Assembly (NCBI GenBank): GCA_007130355.1
Contig: SLSQ01000016.1
Location: forward strand, 1-5,495
Direction of reading: 5' to 3'
Origin: Trueperaceae bacterium
GTDB taxonomy: Bacteria; Deinococcota; Deinococci; Deinococcales; Trueperaceae
Length of the DNA: 5,495 nucleotides
Position numbers and translations under genes: made by a program. Positions 1 to 5,174 of the stretch are shown here, piece by piece. Under the pieces are notes generated by a model, which had not been told where the DNA came from, made no database searches, and was given only the letters and a program-made list of their open reading frames with translations. Numbering within the stretch: the first letter of the stretch is position 1; the number at the start of each line of letters is the position of its first letter.

Positions 1-1100
1 AAGATCGCCGGCGTGTCGAGGAACATGAACGCGAACAGGAACTCGTTCCAGGCGATCATGAACACGTACAGGCCGACCGACGCGATCGCCGGCCGCGCCA
101 GCGGCAGGGTGATGCGCCAGATCACCTGGGCGCGGGTGCAGCCGTCGATCAGGCCGGCCTCCTCGAGGTCGTACGGCAGGGTCTGGAAGTAGCTGCGCAG
201 CATGTACAGCGCGACCGGGATGGTGGTGGCCGGGTACAGCAGCAGCAGCCCGGGCAGCGTGTCGCGCAGGCCGACCTGCGTGAACACGGCGTAGAGCGGG
301 ATCACCAGCACGATCACCGGGAACATGTAGATCAGCAGGATCGAACGCGCCAGGAAGGTGCGGCCGCGGAAGCGGAGCCGCGTCACCGCGTACGCGCCCA
401 GGATCGCCAGGGTCAGGGTGACGACGGTGGTGACCGAAGCCACCAGGGCGCTGTTGCCGATGAAGCGCAGGAAGTCGAAGGTGAACAGCACCTCGGTGTA
501 GCCGACGAACAGCTGCCGCGCGCCCTGCGTCAGGTCGATCGCCAGGCTGGCGGGGTCGCGCAGCATGTCGGCGCGGCCCTTGAGGCTGGCCGAGAGCATG
601 TACGCGAAGGGGAACAGGATGATGGCGAGGAAGAACGAGAGCCCGAACCCGCGCAGCAGCCGGACGGCGACCCGTTCGACCACGTCGCGTCGCACCTGGC
701 CCAGGTTCAGTTCGCGCAGGACGTAGCGCACGCCCAGGCCGACCCCCACGAAGGCGACGAGGGGCGCGGCGACGCCCCAGAACGGGCGCAGTTCTTCGAG
801 CCCCAGCGGGCGGAAGCCGGTCCAGCTCAGCCAGACGGTGCCGACGGCGGCGCCGATCAGGGCGGCGACGCCGGCCGGCGTGTCGGACCGCCGGCGGACC
901 AGGCCGACGCCGGTGCCCGCCACGAGGCCGAGCGCGGCGGCGGTGCCGAGCGGGACGGTGACCACCATCCCGCCGACCAGGGTCGCGACGAGGGCGGTGG
1001 CGGCGACGGCGAGCATGCCGACCCAGGCGCCCACGACGGCGGCGAGCACGGTGCCGACCGGGGAGCGGGCGGGACGACGGGCGGCGGCGGCGCGGCTCAT
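1..1100 (-). CDS. MalG-type sugar ABC transporter permease, 3' end cut by the window edge
   Basis: Inner-membrane permease that would pair with the MalF-type protein upstream to form the sugar channel. The 366 residues in view start at ATG 1100, whose ATGA overlaps the stop of the previous permease gene, so translation is probably coupled; a GGAG lies 8 nt upstream. The ATPase-docking EAA loop is clear at about residues 312-333 (EAGLIDGC, then ITLP), and WNEFLFAF (residues 351-358) is typical of MalG-type proteins just after it. The core membrane domain starts only near residue 152 (GFGLSFFLAIILFPFAYMLS). Before it lie about 150 residues with roughly four hydrophobic stretches (about 15-48, 50-68, 76-93, 107-127), which usual MalG proteins of ~280 residues lack. 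The last ~60 residues should lie outside the window. Family membership is certain; the sugar is unknown. Confidence 0.93.
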   Translation of the reverse strand, partial: MSRAAAARRPARSPVGTVLAAVVGAWVGMLAVAATALVATLVGGMVVTVPLGTAAALGLVAGTGVGLVRRRSDTPAGVAALIGAAVGTVWLSWTGFRPLGLEELRPFWGVAAPLVAFVGVGLGVRYVLRELNLGQVRRDVVERVAVRLLRGFGLSFFLAIILFPFAYMLSASLKGRADMLRDPASLAIDLTQGARQLFVGYTEVLFTFDFLRFIGNSALVASVTTVVTLTLAILGAYAVTRLRFRGRTFLARSILLIYMFPVIVLVIPLYAVFTQVGLRDTLPGLLLLYPATTIPVALYMLRSYFQTLPYDLEEAGLIDGCTRAQVIWRITLPLARPAIASVGLYVFMIAWNEFLFAFMFLDTPAI

Positions 1101-2365
1101 CGTTCCGACTCCGGCGCGAAGCGGTAGTAGAGCAGCAGGAACAGGAGCAGGACGCCGAACAGCACGATCGCCACCGCCGAGCCGGCGCCGATGTCGGCGC
1201 GCGCGAACGCTTCGTCGTAGATCAGCACGGGCAGGTTCTTGGTTCCGGCCGCGCCGCCGGTGAGCAGGAAGATGTCCTCGAACTTGTTGATCAGGAACAT
1301 GAAGCGCAGCAGGAACAGCACCGCCAGCACGCCCGCCAGGTTGGGGAGCGTGATGTAGAAGAACTTCTGGAACGGGCCGGCGCCGTCGACGTCGGCCGAC
1401 TCGTAGAGCGCCGCGGGGATCGCCTGTAGCCGCGCCAGCAGGAACAGGAACGCGAACGGGAAGTAGTTCCAGGCGCTGAACGCGATCACCGTGGCCAGCG
1501 CGACCGGGAACTCGAACGTGGCGCCGAGGAAGGTGAGCTCGACGGCGCGCTGGCCGAGGAAGTTGATCGGCTGGTCGAACAGGTCCCAGCGCATCCCGAG
1601 CGCGTTGACGGTGCCGCTGAACGGGTCCAGGAAGAACGCCCACACGAACGCCACGGCGATCACCGGGGCGACGTAGGGGAACAGGAACAGTCCACGCAGG
1701 AAGCCGCGTCCGGGGAAGTTCCGATCGAGCAACTGGGCGGCGAACAGCCCGAGCACGATCGACCCGAGCGCGCCGAAGAAGGTGTAGGAGAGGGTGATGC
1801 GGAGGCTGGCCCAGAAGTCGGGGGCCGCGAAGATACGTCGGTAGTTGTCCAGCGTGAACGAGAAGTTCGTCAGAATATTGTCGGCGCGGCCGCGCATGGC
1901 GGTGCGCGCCGCCCGCGGGTCGGGGGCGCCGGCGGCGAAGTAGTCGGCGTCGGCGGCGAAGGTCAGCTCGAGCGTCTCGCGGTAGCCGGCCTCCCAGGTA
2001 CCGAAGGCGCAACGCACCTCGCGACCGTCTTGGGCGCACCGCGGGTCGTCGGCGCGTAGGGTCAGGCCGGCCGGAGCGGTCTTGGTCCAGACCACGTCGT
2101 CCAGGTCGATCCGCTGGCTGCCGTTGCGCATGGTGAGGCGCAGGATCAGTTCATCGCCGGGCGCCTCGGGCGCCTCGAGGACGCGTTCGTTCGCGACCGG
2201 CGCGGGGGCGCGCAGGTCGGCGAGCGACACCGGCTTGAAGCTGATCCAGAGCGCCAGCACGACCGGGACCAGCACGATGGCGAACACCACGAACAGGGTG
2301 GGCGCCAGCATCCAGTAGGCGAGGCGCGCCTCGCGGGCGGACAGGGTGCCGACGCGCTCAGCCAC
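1097..2365 (-). CDS. MalF-type sugar ABC transporter permease with a periplasmic beta-sandwich-like insertion
   Basis: Membrane-spanning half of a sugar importer, 422 residues. The first membrane helix is at about 17-42 (LAYWMLAPTLFVVF). Residues ~58-165 form a hydrophilic insertion, then five more helices follow from about 185 to 413. The EAA loop is at residues 321-343 (YESADVDGAG, then ITLPNL) and would dock on the ATPase. Within the insertion, residues ~72-137 follow the DUF11 pattern: a hydrophobic strand and RNGS, PAGLTL, two cysteines (C110, C119), then FGTWEAG and a final strand LELTF. The start is GTG at 2365; there is no other start codon in frame between it and an upstream TGA at 2413-2411. 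The ribosome-binding site directly before it is poor, and a short reading frame with a strong one overlaps this start. The gene follows the binding-protein gene by 141 bp and overlaps the next permease gene by 4 bp. Substrate unknown. Confidence 0.95.
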   Translation of the reverse strand: MAERVGTLSAREARLAYWMLAPTLFVVFAIVLVPVVLALWISFKPVSLADLRAPAPVANERVLEAPEAPGDELILRLTMRNGSQRIDLDDVVWTKTAPAGLTLRADDPRCAQDGREVRCAFGTWEAGYRETLELTFAADADYFAAGAPDPRAARTAMRGRADNILTNFSFTLDNYRRIFAAPDFWASLRITLSYTFFGALGSIVLGLFAAQLLDRNFPGRGFLRGLFLFPYVAPVIAVAFVWAFFLDPFSGTVNALGMRWDLFDQPINFLGQRAVELTFLGATFEFPVALATVIAFSAWNYFPFAFLFLLARLQAIPAALYESADVDGAGPFQKFFYITLPNLAGVLAVLFLLRFMFLINKFEDIFLLTGGAAGTKNLPVLIYDEAFARADIGAGSAVAIVLFGVLLLFLLLYYRFAPESER

Positions 2366-2414
2366 GATCGTCTCGCGGTCGCGTCCGTCGCCGGAGCTTC
2401 GTCGCTCGCATCAT
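2358..2414 (-). CDS. Possible 18-codon leader peptide overlapping the MalF-type start
   Basis: A short frame begins ATGATG at 2414, six bases after AAGGGAG (2427-2421), the best ribosome-binding sequence in this gap. It encodes the very basic peptide MMRATKLRRRTRPRDDRG and stops at TGA 2360-2358, eight bases past the first base of the permease GTG start. It could be translated and hand ribosomes to the permease start by reinitiation. Alternatively, the permease once started here and a frameshift or sequence error separated the frames, since the two are out of register by one base. No known peptide family is recognised. The ribosome-binding site and overlap are seen directly; translation is inferred. 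Confidence 0.3.
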   Translation of the reverse strand: MMRATKLRRRTRPRDDRG

Positions 2415-2459
2415 CGCGCGCTCCCTTCGCGTCGGTCGCGGCGCGTCCGTCGCGGGCGG

Positions 2460-2494
2460 GTCCGGGGCGGCCGACCGATCGGGCCGCCCCGGAC
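2460..2494 (-). promoter_or_regulatory. Perfect 13-bp stem-loop between binding-protein and permease genes
   Basis: Bases 2460-2472 (GTCCGGGGCGGCC) pair perfectly with 2482-2494 around a 9-base loop. In the transcript the hairpin starts 12 bases after the binding-protein stop codon. No run of T follows it on the minus strand, so it is unlikely to be a full intrinsic terminator. In E. coli the malE-malF gap carries REP hairpins that protect the malE message and help keep the binding protein in excess over the permease. This hairpin is at the equivalent place and may play the same part, or act as a partial terminator. The structure is certain; the role is inferred. Confidence 0.75.
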
Positions 2495-2506
2495 GTGGGT
2501 GGATCG

Positions 2507-3838
2507 TCAGCGCAGGTTCTCGACCTGCATCTGGATGCGGGCGGCGGTCGCTTCGGCGTCGCGTTCGCCGTCGAGGAACTCGCGGATCGCTTCGGACATG
2601 ACGCGGGTGCCGTAGAGGCTGGCGACCAGCGGGCCCTCGCCCTGACGGAACGCCCAGCGGTCGCCGGTGTCGAGGCCCTCGACCAGATCGTCGATCACGC
2701 CGGGAGCGTAGAACGAACCGAGCGGAGCGAGCGCGTCGACGCCGACCTCGAGCTCGGCCCAGCCTTCGACGAAGCGGGTCGGGTCGTCGGGCGTGCCGGA
2801 GCGGACCGGGAACTTCCCTTCGGCCGCCATGGAGAGCCAGTCGAGGTAGCCGTCGGTGAGCAGATGCTCGACCAGGGTCTGGGCGGCGTCGATGTCGGCG
2901 TCCACGGTGATGCCGAAGCCTTGCACCTGCGCGTAGCCGGCGCCGCCCGGGTTCGAGGGACCGGCGAGACGGGTGACGAAGCCGGTGTTCTCGGCCAGCC
3001 AGCCGGAGTGGCGTCCCTCGTCGGCCGGGACCGGCGCTTCGTCGCGCAGGCCGGCGAGCTCGTCGAGGATGAACGGCGACCAGACGATCATCGCCGCTTG
3101 GCCGGAGTGGTAGAGCTCGCGCGACTGCAGCCAATAGAGGTTTCCGGGCGGGCTCATCTCGGCCAGCTCGCGGTAGAACTCGAGGAACTCGACGAAGGCG
3201 GGCGTGTCGAGGGTGACGGTCCCGTCGTCGTCGACCAGCTGCACGCCGTTCGCGAGCGCCAGGTGCTCGACGACCTGCAGCATGTAGTCCTGGCTCGGGT
3301 CGGTGGCGGCCACGAAGCCGTACATGTTCGGCGGATCGTGCAGCGCGCGGGCGGCCTCGAGGATCGCGTCGTAGTTGGTGGGCGCGGCCAGTCCGGCCTC
3401 GTCGAACAGGTCGGCGCGGTAGAGGAGCAGCTGAGTCCAGCCGTCGGCGGGGACGGCGGCGACCTCGCCGCGGTACGACATCAGTTCGAGCGAGCCGGCG
3501 CCGAACGTGTCGCGGCCCAGGTTCTCGACCACCTCTTCGGCGGCGGCGGTGTCCAGGACGCCCGCTTCGGCCCAGCCGAGGGTCTGGTTCACGGGGTGGA
3601 ACACCACGTCCGGCAGGTCGCCGGCCGCGAAGGCGGCGGTGACGCGTTCGCCCAGCTGGCTCTCGGTGACGGGCACCACGCTCACGGCGATGCCGGTCTC
3701 GGCTTCGAACGCGGCCATGATGCGCTGCTGCGTGTCGATCCGTTCCGGTTGTTCCTCGGTGGTCCAGAAGGTCAGGGACTGCGCGCCAGCGACGGTCAGG
3801 GTCGCGAGCACGGCGAGGGACAGGGCGATTCTGCGCAT
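2507..3838 (-). CDS. Extracellular sugar-binding protein of the ABC importer (family 1, MalE-like)
   Basis: Periplasmic receptor that would bind the sugar and deliver it to the two permeases encoded downstream; 443 residues, within the usual 400-450 of the family. Residues 1-20 are a Sec signal peptide (MRRIALSLAVLATLTVAGAQ) with likely cleavage around AGA/Q. No lipobox follows and the protein has no cysteine, so it should be soluble rather than lipid-anchored. The mature part begins with the typical first strand SLTFWTTEEQ. It continues with FEAETGIAVSVVPV (44-57), AAGDLPDVVFHPV (71-83), a PADGWTQLLLYRADLFDEAGL segment before residue 150, and SGQAAMIVWSPF (245-256). These match the SBP_bac_1 pattern of two lobes joined by a hinge. 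The start at ATG 3838 is supported by a perfect AGGAGG six bases upstream. Ligand cannot be told from sequence alone. Second gene after the regulator. Confidence 0.95.
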   Translation of the reverse strand: MRRIALSLAVLATLTVAGAQSLTFWTTEEQPERIDTQQRIMAAFEAETGIAVSVVPVTESQLGERVTAAFAAGDLPDVVFHPVNQTLGWAEAGVLDTAAAEEVVENLGRDTFGAGSLELMSYRGEVAAVPADGWTQLLLYRADLFDEAGLAAPTNYDAILEAARALHDPPNMYGFVAATDPSQDYMLQVVEHLALANGVQLVDDDGTVTLDTPAFVEFLEFYRELAEMSPPGNLYWLQSRELYHSGQAAMIVWSPFILDELAGLRDEAPVPADEGRHSGWLAENTGFVTRLAGPSNPGGAGYAQVQGFGITVDADIDAAQTLVEHLLTDGYLDWLSMAAEGKFPVRSGTPDDPTRFVEGWAELEVGVDALAPLGSFYAPGVIDDLVEGLDTGDRWAFRQGEGPLVASLYGTRVMSEAIREFLDGERDAEATAARIQMQVENLR

Positions 3839-3844
3839 GGGGTA

Positions 3845-3850
3845 CCTCCT
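3845..3850 (-). promoter_or_regulatory. Strong ribosome-binding site of the sugar-binding protein
   Basis: AGGAGG at 3850-3845 lies six bases before ATG 3838. It is the strongest correctly spaced site in the operon, fitting the need for more binding protein than permease. It fixes the start at the signal peptide MRRIALS. Confidence 0.85.
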
Positions 3851-3917
3851 ACGGCGTGGGGTGCGGGCGTTCGGGCGCTCGGTGGCGTACGGCGGTCGGC
3901 ATGGGGTCGGGGTTCGC

Positions 3918-3928
3918 GATCACCTCCT
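3918..3928 (-). promoter_or_regulatory. Orphan extended Shine-Dalgarno sequence in the regulator-binder gap
   Basis: AGGAGGTGATC (3928-3918 on the minus strand) is an exact complement of the conserved 3' end of 16S rRNA (GATCACCTCCT). It lies 10 bases after the regulator's stop codon and about 80 bases before the binding-protein start. No ATG, GTG or TTG stands 4-12 bases after its AGGAGG core. The nearest ATG (3902) opens only a 17-codon frame and is about 20 bases away. It may bind idle ribosomes and shield the downstream message, as the STAB-SD element does in Bacillus, or be the relic of a lost gene start. Match seen directly; function inferred. Confidence 0.4.
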
Positions 3929-3938
3929 CGCGAGCGGA

Positions 3939-5000
3939 CTACGGGATCGGACCCGGGGGCGTGGAGGGCGGCGTCGAGGCGGTGGCCGGCGCGGAGGCGG
4001 GCGCACGGGTCGAGCCGCGCACGATCAACTCGGGCGCGACCCGGACGTGGGAGCGTTCGGAGGCGTCCGGGTCGGCCAACGCGAGGCGCGCCGCCTCGCG
4101 GCCCATCCAGCGGCCCGGCTGCCGGACGGTGGTGAGGGGAGGACTCAGGTAGCGGGTCCAGTCCAGGTCGTCGTAGCCGACGACGCTCACGTCGTCCGGA
4201 ACGCGGAGGCCCCGGGCTCGGAGCCCGTGGATCAGGCCCACGGCGCTGCGGTCGTTGGCGCACGCCACGGCGGTCGCCAGGTGGCGCGCGACCTCTTCGG
4301 CGGCGCGTTCGCCGCCGGCCTCGGTCGAGTCCCCGGGCACGACCGGCGCGACCTCGAGGCCGGCCTCGGCGGCGCACGCTTCGAACGCGGCGCGGCGTTC
4401 GGCGCCGTCGCGGCGGGCTCCCGACAGGTGCGCGATGCGGCGGTGGCCCAGCGCGTGCAGGTGCGCGAAGGCGGCGCGCATGCCGGCCGCGTCGTCCAAC
4501 CGAACCTGCGGACGTTCGCCGTCCGGGCGGTCGGCCTGGACCAGGACCACCGGTACGTCGCCGGCCGCGTCGCGCAGTTCGGCGTCGCCGAGGCGGGTGC
4601 CGATCAGGATCAGGGCGTCGACCTGACGGCCGCGCAGCAGCTCGATGGCGTCGCGCTCGGCGTTCGGATCGCGTTGGTCGCTGACCACCATGGCGTGCAT
4701 CCCGCGGGTCTCGAGCACGTCCTCGACGCCGCGGGCCATCTGCGCGTAGAGCGGGCCGACCAGGTCGGGCAGCGCTACTCCGATCAGGCCGCTGCGGCCG
4801 GTCACCAGGCCGCGCGCCATGTCGTTGCGGCGGTAGCCGAGGTCGCGGATGGCGGCCTCGATTCGGTCGCGGTAGGCGTCGCTCACCACGCCGCCGTTCA
4901 GGACGCGCGACACCGCGGCGACCGAGGTGCCGGAGCGACGCGCGACGTCGCGCATCGTCGGCCGATCGGACATGCGGCTCGTGGTCTTGCGTCGTGGCAC
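3939..5000 (-). CDS. LacI/GalR-family transcriptional repressor of the sugar operon
   Basis: DNA-binding regulator, 353 residues from GTG 5000. The helix-turn-helix is at about residues 15-36 (TMRDVARRSGTSVAAVSRVL). The hinge helix MARGLVTGRSGLIGV (61-75) carries the conserved leucine that inserts into the centre of the operator. A periplasmic-binding-protein-like sugar-sensing domain runs from about 72 to 330, including RQVDALILIGTR, HLSGARRDGAERRAAF, ACANDRSAVG and VPDDVSVVGYDD. The tail after ~332 is Ala/Pro/Thr/Ser-rich and probably disordered. GTG 5000 is preferred over ATG 4973 or the upstream ATG 5099: GGAGGT lies five bases before it, and a start at 5099 would put the operator inside the gene. 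The recognition helix SVAAVSR has Val-Ala like GalR, whose operators resemble the palindrome found upstream. It is first in the operon, so it likely controls itself and the transporter; the effector is probably the imported sugar or a derivative. Confidence 0.95.
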   Translation of the reverse strand: MPRRKTTSRMSDRPTMRDVARRSGTSVAAVSRVLNGGVVSDAYRDRIEAAIRDLGYRRNDMARGLVTGRSGLIGVALPDLVGPLYAQMARGVEDVLETRGMHAMVVSDQRDPNAERDAIELLRGRQVDALILIGTRLGDAELRDAAGDVPVVLVQADRPDGERPQVRLDDAAGMRAAFAHLHALGHRRIAHLSGARRDGAERRAAFEACAAEAGLEVAPVVPGDSTEAGGERAAEEVARHLATAVACANDRSAVGLIHGLRARGLRVPDDVSVVGYDDLDWTRYLSPPLTTVRQPGRWMGREAARLALADPDASERSHVRVAPELIVRGSTRAPASAPATASTPPSTPPGPIP

Positions 5001-5005
5001 GAGGG

Positions 5006-5011
5006 ACCTCC
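5006..5011 (-). promoter_or_regulatory. Ribosome-binding site deciding the regulator start
   Basis: GGAGGT at 5011-5006 is five bases before GTG 5000. The in-frame ATG 4973 further down has no comparable site (ACGAGCCGC precedes it), so the GTG start, adding nine residues (MPRRKTTSR), is favoured. Confidence 0.7.
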
Positions 5012-5040
5012 GGCGCGGCTCGGGGGCCCGCCCCGAACGA

Positions 5041-5056
5041 CTGAAAACGTTTACAG
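5041..5056 (-). promoter_or_regulatory. LacI/GalR-type operator
   Basis: On the minus strand CTGTAAACGTTTTCAG is a 16-bp inverted repeat with a central CG and a single mismatched pair (5044/5053). It matches the TGTAAACGTTTACA consensus of LacI/GalR-family operators and is an AT-rich island in very GC-rich DNA. It sits 14 bases after the proposed -10 box, over or just past the transcription start, and 41 bases before the regulator gene. Binding there would block transcription of the regulator and, by read-through, the transporter. No second copy of the palindrome was noticed elsewhere in the window. Confidence 0.85.
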
Positions 5057-5069
5057 CCCGTGTGGACTC

Positions 5070-5099
5070 ATCATGCGGCACGAGCTTCGGAGGCGTCAA
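5070..5099 (-). promoter_or_regulatory. Sigma-70-type promoter of the regulator-transporter operon
   Basis: TTGACG (5099-5094) matches five of six bases of the -35 consensus. CATGAT (5075-5070), 18 bases downstream, matches four of six of the -10. Transcription would start near 5063, a few bases before the operator. The leader of about 60 bases then holds the operator and the regulator's ribosome-binding site. No competing promoter was seen in the gaps between the operon's genes. Confidence 0.65.
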
Positions 5100-5163
5100 G
5101 CGCGGGCGTCACAGCCGCCGCCGGCTCGCCGCCTCCACGCACGCGGCCCGGGGCCGGGCGCGC

Positions 5164-5169
5164 TACGCT
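5164..5169 (+). promoter_or_regulatory. -10-like box for a leaderless adenine deaminase transcript
   Basis: TACGCT fits the TANNNT form of a -10 element and is followed by five bases (CGGGC) and then ATG 5175. Transcription would therefore begin at or next to the A of the start codon. Leaderless genes with this layout are common in Deinococcota and Actinobacteria. No Shine-Dalgarno sequence precedes the ATG and no convincing -35 box was found, so the promoter is tentative. Confidence 0.45.
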
Positions 5170-5174
5170 CGGGC

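Noticed and set aside
838..1263. A 141-codon plus-strand frame opposite the permease junction
   Set aside because: It is antisense to two conserved overlapping permease genes and has a Thr/Ala/Arg-rich composition typical of a shadow frame.
2358..3134. A 258-codon minus-strand frame overlapping the end of the binding-protein gene
   Set aside because: Its Arg/Pro-rich translation is typical of a shifted frame in GC-rich coding DNA. Only its last 18 codons, which lie outside the binding-protein gene and have their own ribosome-binding site, are kept as a possible leader peptide.
3850..3902. A 17-codon minus-strand frame (ATG 3902 to TAG) in front of the binding-protein gene
   Set aside because: The ATG is about 20 bases from the nearby Shine-Dalgarno core, too far for efficient initiation, and the His/Pro/Arg-rich peptide has no features. 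Its stop overlapping the next ribosome-binding site is suggestive but not enough.
2495..4135. A 546-codon plus-strand open frame opposite the sugar-binding protein
   Set aside because: It is the antisense shadow of a clearly recognisable gene in GC-rich DNA. Its translation is low in recognisable motifs, and it runs through the binding-protein start region into the regulator gene.
4210..4228. A GGGCTC/GAGCCC inverted repeat inside the regulator gene
   Set aside because: It lies within conserved coding sequence, has a minimal loop, and is likely chance in GC-rich DNA.
5020..5036. A 6-bp stem with a 5-base loop in the regulator's leader
   Set aside because: Short GC-rich stems are expected by chance at this base composition. 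Nothing shows that it masks the ribosome-binding site.
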